Positions 33,804 to 42,494 of a stretch of DNA of 64,000 nucleotides are shown here, in pieces. The position numbers and the translations under genes were made by a program. The notes beneath the pieces were generated by a model, which saw only the letters and a program-made list of their open reading frames with translations, was not told where the DNA came from and made no database searches. Within the stretch, counting starts at the first letter, position 1; each line of letters starts with the position of its first letter. Source of the DNA: Pseudobutyrivibrio ruminis (GTDB lineage: Bacteria; Bacillota; Clostridia; Lachnospirales; Lachnospiraceae); the NCBI RefSeq assembly GCF_015057245.1, contig NZ_SVET01000003.1:1-64000 (forward strand), read 5' to 3'.

Positions 33804-34914
33804 TTTCCACTTCCTGCATCTTATTTAAAACATTTATAAAACTCTCAAATTCCTCTGATGTAGCCAAGTCCTTAAACTTGTATACAAAGTGCTCAAAGTC
33901 TTCTTTGCGAGATTTTTTCATATCTTCAAAGACTTCTCTATTATCATGGAATGTAAGCTCCTTTATTAAGGAATCCATTTCATCCTCGATAATAGATTCT
34001 CCACTTTCCTTTTCCTTGGATTTGAGTTTATTATTTTCTTTTGCAATAGCTGTAAAATCATCTATGGTAATAAGCTTACTACCTTTGATATTTACAATAT
34101 CTTCATCCATATCCCTAGGAACTGCTAAATCCACAAACAAGCGCTCCTTATCATCAAGCTGAATGTTCTTTAGCTGACCATAGGTAACTGTGTAATGTGG
34201 GCCTCTTGTTGCAGAAACAATTACGTCCATATCCTTGATGTAATCATATCTTTCACTATAAGGAATGGACCTTGCATTAGGATTGCTAATATGATGAATA
34301 TGTTTTGTAGCATAAATCTGGCAATCGCCGTAGGATAAAAGATTAAGCATTACTTTATTACCAGTATCACCTGTTGCCCCCATAATCATTACTTTTTTCA
34401 TACCTGGCTTGTAATGATGAATCTTGGTAGCTGCCAGAGATGCTATAGATACTGATGTCTTAGATAATCTAGTTCTTGTCTTTATCTTTTTGGCACATTT
34501 AATAGCTGCTTGAAAAATGGTGTTTAATTGATAATCCGTATATCCGTTATCCTTAGAATATTTATAAGCAGTTTTTATTTGACGCAAGATTTCATCTTCT
34601 CCAAGAACCATAGAATCGAATCCTGCAGCTACATGAAACAAATGTGATACAGCGCCATTTCCATCAAAAAATAACAGTTGTTCTTTCAGTTCATCAATAT
34701 CTACGCCAGCCATTTCTGCCAGGACCGCTATAACCTTCGATGCTTTTCCCACACCATATACTTCGCAGCGATTACAGGTGCTTAAGTAGATGCACTCCTC
34801 AAATCCTATCTCTTTTAATTTTTTTAAAAAGACTAGCTTTTTTTCCTCATCAAAGGAAAGCTTTTCGCGAAACTGAGCATTAGCTTTCTTATGATTTAGT
34901 GAAACTACAAACAT
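33790..34914 (-). CDS. hemA: Glutamyl-tRNA reductase
   Basis: 374 residues. It reduces glutamyl-tRNA to glutamate-1-semialdehyde, the committed step of tetrapyrrole synthesis. The catalytic cysteine is in YLSTCNRCEVYG, followed by MVLGEDEILRQIK and the NADPH loop VMIMGATGDTGNKV, then a dimerisation helix. The glycine-rich loop begins GATGDTG, in place of the usual GxGxMG. The ATG at 34914 has GAGGG seven bases upstream; one six codons earlier is poorly placed. The operon has a sulfur-type operator over its -35 and a terminator hairpin in the leader, so supply may be tuned to siroheme demand. Confidence 0.92.
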   Translation of the reverse strand: MFVVSLNHKKANAQFREKLSFDEEKKLVFLKKLKEIGFEECIYLSTCNRCEVYGVGKASKVIAVLAEMAGVDIDELKEQLLFFDGNGAVSHLFHVAAGFDSMVLGEDEILRQIKTAYKYSKDNGYTDYQLNTIFQAAIKCAKKIKTRTRLSKTSVSIASLAATKIHHYKPGMKKVMIMGATGDTGNKVMLNLLSYGDCQIYATKHIHHISNPNARSIPYSERYDYIKDMDVIVSATRGPHYTVTYGQLKNIQLDDKERLFVDLAVPRDMDEDIVNIKGSKLITIDDFTAIAKENNKLKSKEKESGESIIEDEMDSLIKELTFHDNREVFEDMKKSRKEDFEHFVYKFKDLATSEEFESFINVLNKMQEVENETI

Positions 34915-34930
34915 AACATTACCCTCATAC

Positions 34931-34967
34931 AAAAAAGCAAACTCTACCCTAGGATAAAGTTTGCTTT
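34931..34967 (-). terminator. Terminator hairpin in the hemA leader
   Basis: On the minus strand AGCAAACT and AGTTTGCT close a long stem (with inner TATCC/GGGTA pairing) followed by six T residues. It lies between the hemA promoter and ribosome binding site, and may also end the toxin-antitoxin operon. It could act as an attenuator of hemA. Confidence 0.65.
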
Positions 34968-34968
34968 T

Positions 34969-35001
34969 ACTATAATTATAATTACCTATCAGGTCAATAG
35001 G
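34969..35001 (-). promoter_or_regulatory. hemA promoter with sulfur motif copy E over the -35
   Basis: Minus-strand CCTATTGACCTGATAGG (35001-34985), a near-perfect palindrome, contains the -35 TTGACC (34997-34992). After 17 bases comes TATAGT (34974-34969). Here the motif covers the -35 instead of following the -10. Confidence 0.6.
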
Positions 35002-35008
35002 ACTTTGC

Positions 35009-35641
35009 TTATAATAGATTTTTTATATCGCATTTTAATACCTTCGCAAGTGAAGCAATGGTGGAGACTGAAGCTTTGTGTATATCTTTTGCTCCAATTT
35101 CGTATTGTTGCAATGTTCTTAGATTAACATCTGCTTCAGTAGCTAGTTCACTTTGAGATAAGCCTAACTTCTTTCGATACATCTGAAGACGATTAACAGC
35201 ATTAGTTTTATCTGCCTTTGATTGAATATAATCTACTATCTGCATCTCATCCATTTCATGATAAGGGTTATATTTATTTTTTAATTCAGACATACTAATT
35301 ATTTGCTGAATCTCTTTAAAGGTCTTACCTGAAATCCACTGATAATAAGCAGTCACCCAACCAGTCCAATATTCCTCAGATATATTTATAAAAGATGTTT
35401 CTGGCAATTTAACCTCGGAAGCATTTGTAAGTATTACAGCATCTGCCACTAATTCTGCTCCAGATTTACCTGCTATATATTTAGGATTTCCTTTTTCAAA
35501 CTGGGATGCAATACCAGAAATTATAAAAATCTGTAAAAAATAATCGAGATTGAATTTATAAATATGAGCTGCTATTTCAAATGCTTCGGCCATATTATTC
35601 ATAGCATCATTCAAATATACCTGATTATACGAATATGTCAT
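35009..35641 (-). CDS. XRE-family antitoxin-type protein with extended N-terminal domain
   Basis: 210 residues. The C-terminal third (about 148-210) is a Cro/C1 helix-turn-helix (LQMYRKKLGLSQSELATEADVNLRTL, then YEIGAKDIHKASVSTIASLAKVLKC). The N-terminal 145 residues have an alpha-helical domain of no family I can name, with WTGWVTAYYQWISGKTFKEI. It follows the DUF3990 gene by four bases, the usual order for this toxin class with its antitoxin, and probably represses the shared promoter, which is surrounded by inverted repeats. Confidence 0.78.
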   Translation of the reverse strand: MTYSYNQVYLNDAMNNMAEAFEIAAHIYKFNLDYFLQIFIISGIASQFEKGNPKYIAGKSGAELVADAVILTNASEVKLPETSFINISEEYWTGWVTAYYQWISGKTFKEIQQIISMSELKNKYNPYHEMDEMQIVDYIQSKADKTNAVNRLQMYRKKLGLSQSELATEADVNLRTLQQYEIGAKDIHKASVSTIASLAKVLKCDIKNLL

Positions 35642-35645
35642 AACC

Positions 35646-36296
35646 TTACCCCTTTCGCATAAGATCTAATAAGAATGTTCCATTTTTATCAACAGATTCT
35701 GTAATTCTCTTATAGTTTTTTCGTGCATTGGAATCTCTTAAAACTTTATTTGAATAATGCTCCGCTGAATCAACTGGAATGGCTTCAATAAATTTGAGCT
35801 TTGAAAATGCTTTTTCACTTTTAACAAAATATTGTATTCCTAATTCGCCTAAATACATTGCCTTCTGAAGCTGAGATACACTAATAGAATTTGATATAAA
35901 AGCCCTTGCAAAAGAGAAATATGAATCATCAGCTCGATAGCCTATTATTACATCATAATCATCTAAGGCTACATGATAATGCTCTTTCAAATACTCCAAG
36001 CCATCTATCGCAACTGGAGTATTAACACTAATATTTCTATGCTCAAGTAAAACTGTCAGCCAATGTAAAATGCTGTAACTATCGCTATTTAAATCAAGTA
36101 TTTTCAATCCTGCTAAATTTATTTCATAGATGTTAACAAAGCCATCTCTGCCTTCATCCACAGCCCACTCTTTTGCAAGCTCTATATGTTTTGTACAATA
36201 TAATCCCTGGCCGTAGTCATTATATTTTTTTCCTAAATTGCATTTAGGCTCAGATATAATTTTATCTGAGCCATGATATAAAGTGATTTTATTCAT
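35646..36296 (-). CDS. DUF3990-family putative ADP-ribosyltransferase-like toxin
   Basis: 216 residues. The opening ITLYHGSDKIISEPKC followed by DYGQGLYCTKHIELAKEWA is the DUF3990 signature; these proteins have an ADP-ribosyltransferase-like fold in which the HGS segment contacts NAD. Members usually pair with a small helix-turn-helix protein as a toxin-antitoxin module, which is seen here. Target and activity are unknown. The pair sits between the heme and nitrogenase-like operons as an apparent later insertion. AGGAGAG precedes the ATG. Confidence 0.78.
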   Translation of the reverse strand: MNKITLYHGSDKIISEPKCNLGKKYNDYGQGLYCTKHIELAKEWAVDEGRDGFVNIYEINLAGLKILDLNSDSYSILHWLTVLLEHRNISVNTPVAIDGLEYLKEHYHVALDDYDVIIGYRADDSYFSFARAFISNSISVSQLQKAMYLGELGIQYFVKSEKAFSKLKFIEAIPVDSAEHYSNKVLRDSNARKNYKRITESVDKNGTFLLDLMRKG

Positions 36297-36304
36297 TTTC
36301 TCTC

Positions 36305-36357
36305 CTATACTTCTGTGGAAGTACTTTTATTATAACTCCTTAGAAGTATAGAATCAA
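36305..36357 (-). promoter_or_regulatory. Toxin-antitoxin promoter with inverted repeats
   Basis: Minus-strand TTGATT (36357-36352), 17-base spacer, TATAAT (36334-36329). CTATACTTCT arms at 36305-36314 and 36342-36351 flank the -10, and a smaller palindrome TACTTCTGTGGAAGTA lies at 36308-36323. This is the layout expected for autorepression. Confidence 0.7.
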
Positions 36358-36429
36358 GCGCTTATAAGAAAGAGAATTTTAATTAAATAATCTATGTTGC
36401 TTAGCTTATATTTCAATTTGTAATTAACA

Positions 36430-37218
36430 CTAAATCACATATTCAATTTCATAATCTACATCTGAGTCTTCAAAGAAATAGGCATATATCTTTTTCTTGT
36501 ACTCTGCAAATTTAACACTACCACGTTTTTTTGATTCCACCGGATCTGTCTCTATTATTTCTTTTATTTCTCCCGGACGCGCAGACATTACCACGATTCT
36601 ATCTCCTAGATAAATCGCCTCATCAATATCGTGTGTAACCATTACCATAGTAGTCTTTTCTTTTTTTTGAATTTCTAAAATCTCCTTTTGCATCTGAATC
36701 CTTGTAAGTGCATCTAATGCACCAAAAGGTTCATCCAACAGAAGGATAGTTGGATTATTTGCAAGACCTCTTGCTATAGCTGCCCTTTGACTCATTCCTC
36801 CTGAAAGCTGAGCAGGATAACTATTTTCAAATCCCTCTAGCCCAACCATTTTAAGATGACTTAGTACTGTTTTTTCTTTCTCTTCCTTAGAAATATTCTT
36901 TAATCCAAATCCTACATTATCTTTGATTTTTAGCCATGGAAGTAATCTATGATCCTGAAATACCATGCCGCAATTTGGACCTGGCCCTTCTACAGGATGA
37001 CCGTTTCTTTCAACAGTTCCATCCTCGTAATCTACTAATCCGCACATAATTTTAAGCAAAGTGCTTTTCCCACAGCCCGAATGTCCCACAATAGTGACAA
37101 ATTCACCTTCTTTAATTTCAAGATTAATGTCACTCAATACTCTTAGAGGATTTTTATTTACAACGAATTCCTTGTTTAGATTATGAATTTTTATAATGTT
37201 TTTATCCTTATTGCTCAT
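36430..37218 (-). CDS. ABC transporter ATPase, SsuB/TauB type
   Basis: 262 residues. Walker A GHSGCGKST, Q-loop MVFQDHRLLPWL, signature LSGGMSQR, Walker B ILLLDEPFGALDA, H-loop VTHDIDEA. The sequence resembles nitrate/sulfonate/taurine ATPases. It is the last gene of the nitrogenase-like operon, 37 bases behind the nucleosidase gene. It pairs with the permease at 37.9 kb and the lipoprotein at 40 kb. I saw no hairpin in the following 133 bases. Confidence 0.93.
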   Translation of the reverse strand: MSNKDKNIIKIHNLNKEFVVNKNPLRVLSDINLEIKEGEFVTIVGHSGCGKSTLLKIMCGLVDYEDGTVERNGHPVEGPGPNCGMVFQDHRLLPWLKIKDNVGFGLKNISKEEKEKTVLSHLKMVGLEGFENSYPAQLSGGMSQRAAIARGLANNPTILLLDEPFGALDALTRIQMQKEILEIQKKEKTTMVMVTHDIDEAIYLGDRIVVMSARPGEIKEIIETDPVESKKRGSVKFAEYKKKIYAYFFEDSDVDYEIEYVI

Positions 37219-37255
37219 GGCTGTTCTCCTTTTTTAGTAGATTCCTAATTATCTA

Positions 37256-37957
37256 TCAGCCAATTCCCTCTAAAAACGGAACCAGAAGTTCTGTAGGTCT
37301 GATTTTTAATTTCTTGTCTATTTCTTTTTGATTACTATTATTTGCCTTCTTATTTTCGATAATCGAAATAGACTCGTTATTGGCCAAATCCGAAAAAATA
37401 CGAAGTGCTGCAAACTCAACTTTTTTTGCAGTAGCCACTTGAGCTATGGCTGCTGTTTCCATATCAAAAGATACTGGATTATAAGTATCGATAATGTTTT
37501 GTCGTTCTTTTTCATCACTTAAGAAGAAATCTCCTGTAGCAAGCTTTCCTGTAATATAATCGAAATTCTTATCTTTTGCAGATTTTTCAAGTCCATCTAT
37601 AATCCAATCCTCGGTATCTTTGATTATTGGATAATTATCCTCAATATATGGATGAAAATCAGTCTGCACATAACTCTTTCCAATGGCAACTGTGCCTCTC
37701 TTTGCATTTGGAGCAAGTCCACCTGAAACACCAATATTTACGATAAAGTCAGGATTAAACTCACTAATAACATCTGCTGTATTATATGCTGCATTTACTT
37801 TTCCCACGCCCAGAACCTTTATATAAATATCTATATCCTTCTTTTCATTCCTATATAGATTTTCCTTTGTTTTTGACCACCCTTCTCTATTACTTAGATA
37901 CTCATGAATGTACTCAGTTTCCTCATCCATTGCGCTTACTATTGCTACTCTTTTCAT
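37256..37957 (-). CDS. 5'-methylthioadenosine/S-adenosylhomocysteine nucleosidase
   Basis: 233 residues. The MTAN fold is clear: VAIVSAMDEETEYI with the proton-relay Glu, IGVSGGLAP, SFDMETAAIAQVA (the ribose-binding Met-Glu) and the catalytic Asp in RIFSDLAN. It hydrolyses MTA, SAH and 5'-deoxyadenosine. It is inserted between the permease and ATPase genes and overlaps the permease by 4 bases, so it is not a random neighbour. It could clear 5'-deoxyadenosine or SAH made by the radical SAM protein of the operon, or process an imported methylthio compound. Confidence 0.92.
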   Translation of the reverse strand: MKRVAIVSAMDEETEYIHEYLSNREGWSKTKENLYRNEKKDIDIYIKVLGVGKVNAAYNTADVISEFNPDFIVNIGVSGGLAPNAKRGTVAIGKSYVQTDFHPYIEDNYPIIKDTEDWIIDGLEKSAKDKNFDYITGKLATGDFFLSDEKERQNIIDTYNPVSFDMETAAIAQVATAKKVEFAALRIFSDLANNESISIIENKKANNSNQKEIDKKLKIRPTELLVPFLEGIG

Positions 37958-38715
37958 TTATTACTCTCCCATGGTGTAATCTTCTTAAAAAACTTAGATA
38001 AAAGCCAATCAGTTCCTATACCGATGAAACCAATTAAAAAAATGCAAAGGATTACCTGATCTGACTTAAGCATACTTCTAGCATCATTTAATCGATATCC
38101 AATTCCTGATGAAGCACCAAGCATCTCCGCGGCCACCACAGCCATCCATGAGGCTCCCATACCTAGCTTTAATCCTACTAAAATCGATGGAAGAGCATTG
38201 GGTAAATACACCTTTACGAAAGTTTCCCATTTCCCTAATTTATATAGACTGGCAACCTCTAATAACAAATCTGATGTAGATGAAACACCACTCATGGTAT
38301 TAATCATAACAGGGAATGTAGCTGCGATAACTATAACAACAACCTTTGATAATTCGCCAATCCCGCACCATAGAATAATAAGTGGAATCCAAGCAATGAT
38401 TGGTACCTGTCGAATTGCTGTTGCTACTGGTAATATAAGCTTTCTAACAAAAGGAATCATTCCTGCCAATGCGCCAAATGAAATTCCAAGCAATGATGCA
38501 ATTACATATCCTTGAATTACTCTTAGTAAACTTGCAATAATATCTTGCTGTAGCTGCCCCTTTTGAGTAAGATTACTAAACGCAGTAAAAACATCACTAA
38601 TCTTTGGCAAAATAGCTCCTGACATATTATTGATTGTAGTGGCATAAAACCAAGCCAGAACAATCAAAAGCGGGATTATAAAACTAACATTAGCATCTTT
38701 AAGCTTGTTACTCAT
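37954..38715 (-). CDS. ABC transporter permease, SsuC/TauC type
   Basis: 253 residues, about six membrane segments, with the family loop LYKLGKWETFVKVYLPNALPSILVG and GASWMAVVAAEMLGASSGIG. This is the nitrate/sulfonate/taurine permease class. It forms the channel for the binding lipoprotein upstream and the ATPase downstream. The likely cargo is a sulfonate or another small organosulfur compound, by family and context. Confidence 0.92.
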   Translation of the reverse strand: MSNKLKDANVSFIIPLLIVLAWFYATTINNMSGAILPKISDVFTAFSNLTQKGQLQQDIIASLLRVIQGYVIASLLGISFGALAGMIPFVRKLILPVATAIRQVPIIAWIPLIILWCGIGELSKVVVIVIAATFPVMINTMSGVSSTSDLLLEVASLYKLGKWETFVKVYLPNALPSILVGLKLGMGASWMAVVAAEMLGASSGIGYRLNDARSMLKSDQVILCIFLIGFIGIGTDWLLSKFFKKITPWESNK

Positions 38716-38725
38716 ACATGTCCTC

Positions 38726-39955
38726 CTATACAGCTACGGCAGTCTCATTCTCCTTCTTTCTTTCAATCCTTTCCTCGTTGAAAATAGGTAGTCTTTCCTC
38801 TTCAATTCTATAGAAATCAAGTACTAAGAAATCTGGAGATGGCGAAACATCCAAATACTGCTCATAAGTAATTCCTGCATGTTTATGTAGCAGATATGTC
38901 TTCTGCGCTAAATCATAGTGCCACTCGTGTGTAGGTGTTCTGTGTCCCTCAAGCTTTGAACCTGGATTCGGGCACCATGCATTTGTCAAGCAAATAATAC
39001 CTTTCTTAGTAAGAATTTCGACACCCTCAAGAGTTCTTTCCTTGGGCTCAATTCCAGCAACAAATCCTGTTCTCACTTTGCCTCGTCCAAATACAGATAC
39101 CGCCTTATCAAGCGCAGCTATCCAGTTTTCTCTTCCGCCACACTCTTTTTCTTTTCCTGGGCAAATAACTTTGAAATAGTTTTCATCCCATACTTCAAGC
39201 TGAATAGCAAGTGTTCTAAATCCAGCCTCTTTATATTTTTCGATTACAGATAAATCAGCAGGAGCCCCAATAACAGCTGTTCCGTTAAAGTCTTCAAGAC
39301 CAGTCTCATCCTGAATGGCCTCAGCTACATCAATGTAGTAATCTACCTCTCGACGTTCTGGTACAAAGCCACCTGTAAGATTCACGTGTCTTCCTTCACC
39401 GAGTCTAAATGCCTCTGCAACTGTCTCACCAATCTGTCTTGGATTCTTCCACTGAATGTTCTCCTTTTCAGCGTATGTATCTTTTGTAGCATTGGCATTG
39501 CAGAACAAGCAGTCCAAACCTTTTTCCTTAAGTGAACACTCATTACTATATGCAATACTTACAACACCATTTGAATATGTAGCTACGTGAGACATTTCTG
39601 TTCCATCAGATGTTTTCTTACTATAGTATTGTGGTCTGTGATCAAACTCGATTGGGAATTTCTCCACCCCATTGTCGAACAATACAAACTGATCATTAAT
39701 ATATTTAATCTCAACGCTAGATCTAGGATCCCATGAAAATGAATAGCGAAGTCCACTTGGTGATGTAAAATTGCAAGGGAACAGAACCTCTGGATGAGCC
39801 ACATGGTCCATTTCAAATAATGCATGAATCTGCTCCTGATATTTACCACCTAAATCTAGATTCTTAAAAATCTTTGGATCAACCTTTATTCCATCTACAT
39901 TTACTTTAGCTTTAAACTTTAGCTCGTTATATAATCTGTCTTTTATAGTGCTCAT
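38726..39955 (-). CDS. Radical SAM protein with unusual Cx8CxxC motif, nitrogenase-like operon
   Basis: 409 residues. The probable cluster cysteines are C140, C149 and C152 (NECSLKEKGLDCLFC), a Cx8CxxC spacing in place of Cx3CxxC. They are followed by VNLTGGFVPERREVDYYIDV, which has the place of the SAM-binding GGE motif. A second group is VICPGKEKECGG, and a late CLTNAWCPNPGS. About 130 residues precede the core domain. It is not a close match to NifB by eye. Being embedded between the binding-protein and permease genes, it may act on the imported compound or help build the cofactor of the nitrogenase-like complex. I cannot assign the reaction. Confidence 0.82.
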   Translation of the reverse strand: MSTIKDRLYNELKFKAKVNVDGIKVDPKIFKNLDLGGKYQEQIHALFEMDHVAHPEVLFPCNFTSPSGLRYSFSWDPRSSVEIKYINDQFVLFDNGVEKFPIEFDHRPQYYSKKTSDGTEMSHVATYSNGVVSIAYSNECSLKEKGLDCLFCNANATKDTYAEKENIQWKNPRQIGETVAEAFRLGEGRHVNLTGGFVPERREVDYYIDVAEAIQDETGLEDFNGTAVIGAPADLSVIEKYKEAGFRTLAIQLEVWDENYFKVICPGKEKECGGRENWIAALDKAVSVFGRGKVRTGFVAGIEPKERTLEGVEILTKKGIICLTNAWCPNPGSKLEGHRTPTHEWHYDLAQKTYLLHKHAGITYEQYLDVSPSPDFLVLDFYRIEEERLPIFNEERIERKKENETAVAV

Positions 39956-39976
39956 TTTTTCTCCTATTTTGCTTTA

Positions 39977-41041
39977 TTACTTACTACCTTCAAACTCTGC
40001 CTTAGCTTTTTCATAATATGAAAGGTCATACCAGGCATCTACATCAAAATCCCCATCAGATAAATCATTTTCTTGAAGGAATGCCAGTGTCTTTTTAGCA
40101 TTTTCAATAACATCATCTGTTGCTTCAATACTTGAATAATTGTCATGGTTTGGATAAGCATAATCATAGCTGTCTGCTGCATAACCTGCTGCAATCCACT
40201 GGTCCTTTAAAGCATTTTCATTAGCTTCGATGTACTCATTAGCTCTGAGAAGTGCCTTGAGAAATGCTACAGCAACATCTGGATTAGAATTTAAATACTC
40301 AGTTCTAATTTCAGTAATAGAACCTGCTGCCCAGCCTTCGTGGTTATTGCTAAATAAGATTTCTTTAAATCCATTCTCCCTAGAAAGTCTGTATGTCACA
40401 TCGTTAGGCTGGACAACAGCTGCATCTATACTCTTTGTCTCAAGAGCTGCCAAAGCATCCTGACTCGTCATTGGAACAAATTCGATATCATCAATAGTGA
40501 GTCCTTGCTCTTCAAGGGCGTATAAAAGCAATCTGTGCATAAATGCACCCTTTTGAGTTGCTACCTTTTTGCCCTTCAAATCCTTTACTGAATCGATTCC
40601 TGAATCAGGATTTGCAGAGATAACTATAAAATTATTCAAACCATTAAAAGCAATTACTGTTGTATCAATTCCGTTTGACTTTCCATTTACAGCTGGAACA
40701 TCTCCAAGGATTCCAATATCAAGGCTACCAGAAGCCAATGCCTCGTTTATAGCAGGACCTGCTCCCGACATAGGGACAAGATTTACCTTTACCCCAATCT
40801 TTTCAAATTCTTCCTCAAAATATCCATTGTCTCTGGCAATTCCTTCGCTGCCTAGTAAGATATTTGCACCAGAAGTATCAACAAATCCGATATTTACTTC
40901 TCGCGCTCCGTCACTGGAAGCTGTGATTTCTTTCTCTTTATTGTCCACTACATTGTCTGCTGAACTTCCACAAGCTGTTACAGCTGATAAAACAAAAGTA
41001 CCAACTATAGCCGCAAACAATATATTTTTCAATTTCTTCAT
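39977..41041 (-). CDS. ABC transporter substrate-binding lipoprotein, SsuA/NMT1 type
   Basis: 354 residues. Signal peptide with lipobox (LSAVTACGSS), then the SsuA/TauA/NMT1-like fold: VNIGFVDTSGANILLGSEG, GPAINEALASGSLDIGILGDVPA, KDLKGKKVATQKGAFMHRLL. Relatives bind aliphatic sulfonates, taurine, nitrate or thiamine precursors. It lies 19 bases behind the NifK-like gene. The ATG at 41041 follows AGGAGG; the extension to 41095 overlaps the NifK-like gene and is unlikely. Confidence 0.9.
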   Translation of the reverse strand: MKKLKNILFAAIVGTFVLSAVTACGSSADNVVDNKEKEITASSDGAREVNIGFVDTSGANILLGSEGIARDNGYFEEEFEKIGVKVNLVPMSGAGPAINEALASGSLDIGILGDVPAVNGKSNGIDTTVIAFNGLNNFIVISANPDSGIDSVKDLKGKKVATQKGAFMHRLLLYALEEQGLTIDDIEFVPMTSQDALAALETKSIDAAVVQPNDVTYRLSRENGFKEILFSNNHEGWAAGSITEIRTEYLNSNPDVAVAFLKALLRANEYIEANENALKDQWIAAGYAADSYDYAYPNHDNYSSIEATDDVIENAKKTLAFLQENDLSDGDFDVDAWYDLSYYEKAKAEFEGSK

Positions 41042-41060
41042 TAGTCTACCTCCTGTATGC

Positions 41061-42494
41061 CTATATAGATTCTCTCGATACCAATTCAGAAACAAGATTT
41101 ATCTGTTTCACCTGCCCCTTTTTAGAAGAGTGTCCCTGCCAGATATTCTGATTCTTCAGCTGCTTTAAGTATTCGTGAAGCACCTCAGATTTTTCCTTTT
41201 CAGCCTGCTTTACTGTTGTAATATAATCACTTACAAATTCTACTGCGCCTCTCACACCTACTGTAGTCTGATTGAGAATTGCTCTGTGATAAATTGGATA
41301 GCTAAACTCAAGCAGTGAAACATTATTTGATTCTGTAATCTTTTTCTCGAGCGAGCTTCCAATTACAACCTCTGCACCGCTTCTCTTTATAATATCCTCA
41401 ATGTCCTTCTCATCTGATGTGATATAAATTTTTTCTGCTATGGCTTCAAGAATCTCAGAATTATCTGTCTTATGCTCCTCATCCTTCTTTAACGCATCTG
41501 TAAGAACTGCTCCCACAATTCTTGCACCAAACACCTGCCTGAAAAACTTTCCGTATCGAATCACCTGCTCCTCATCTCCTACAATGAGTGTTCTCTTTCC
41601 AAGGTCATATTCGATAATGTCATCTCTGATTCTTGAAAGATAATTCTTCTCGTATCTCTCCTCCCTCTCTAGAAAATTTTCCTTAGCATCTGAATCTATT
41701 TTGGTATATTCAGAAACCTTCTCAATAAGTTCTCTTTCATCACTAACAAAGCTAGGTAATGAACTAAAACTAATGTATGGTACGTCAAATCTTTCCTTTA
41801 AAAGTTTTGCTGGAAGCTCTCCCCATCTGCTAAAGACAACTGAAGCCACAGCATTTTTAGCATTTACCAAATCTTCTACTCCTCCATATACTCCAAAGAT
41901 AAGATTTGCCTTTAAACCAACCCCTTCGAAAATTCTTCTGATTTCCTCTAGATTTCCCTGCCAATATGGATCCTTATCAGGAACTATCCCAAAGATATTA
42001 ATAAGCTTTTCATCAGTGTTTTGCTCATTTTTCTTCACTCCGTCAATGGACTTTAATATATCGTAAATAACATGCTCGTATCCAAAGTGACTACCGCCAT
42101 TAAAACCTGCTATTAGAGTATCAACTACTGGCGCCCCTTGCTCTACAATTTCTCTGGTCATGGCATCCACGTCATCACCTACCATCGCAGACTCGCAGCT
42201 GTTTAAAATGACATATAAATCTCCATTCACAACCTTAATTGTATTTTTGATTTGTTCACGAAGTCTTGAAGCTCCACCAAAAATAACATGTCTTTCCTGT
42301 ACGGCAGTACCTGGAGTAGCAAATCCGCTGTATCTACTGACTCCATTTCCCACTGTTTTATTGGCAAGATAGTTTATTACTCCGCAGCCTGCATTTGCAT
42401 GAACAACAGGAACTGCTCCGTCAATTTCCTGTACTGTCTGCAAAGCACCATGTAGTGCACATCCATTTCTTGGATTCTTAATAACATTTGACAT
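41061..42494 (-). CDS. Nitrogenase component 1-like protein, NifK-like subunit
   Basis: 477 residues of nitrogenase component 1 type. Three cysteines match the NifK P-cluster pattern: C12 (NPRNGCALHGA), C37 (HANAGCGVINY) and C100 (LNSCESAMVGDD). The protein is shorter at the N-terminus than NifK and ends in a charged tail. With the single cysteine of the D-like subunit these could hold one [4Fe-4S] cluster or a P-like cluster. No nifENB genes are present, so nitrogen fixation is not indicated. It starts at the TAATG overlap with the D-like gene. Confidence 0.88.
   Translation of the reverse strand: MSNVIKNPRNGCALHGALQTVQEIDGAVPVVHANAGCGVINYLANKTVGNGVSRYSGFATPGTAVQERHVIFGGASRLREQIKNTIKVVNGDLYVILNSCESAMVGDDVDAMTREIVEQGAPVVDTLIAGFNGGSHFGYEHVIYDILKSIDGVKKNEQNTDEKLINIFGIVPDKDPYWQGNLEEIRRIFEGVGLKANLIFGVYGGVEDLVNAKNAVASVVFSRWGELPAKLLKERFDVPYISFSSLPSFVSDERELIEKVSEYTKIDSDAKENFLEREERYEKNYLSRIRDDIIEYDLGKRTLIVGDEEQVIRYGKFFRQVFGARIVGAVLTDALKKDEEHKTDNSEILEAIAEKIYITSDEKDIEDIIKRSGAEVVIGSSLEKKITESNNVSLLEFSYPIYHRAILNQTTVGVRGAVEFVSDYITTVKQAEKEKSEVLHEYLKQLKNQNIWQGHSSKKGQVKQINLVSELVSRESI

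Noticed and set aside
40569..41168. 199-codon open frame on the plus strand
   Set aside because: Antisense to the SsuA-type lipoprotein and the NifK-like end; no supporting signals.
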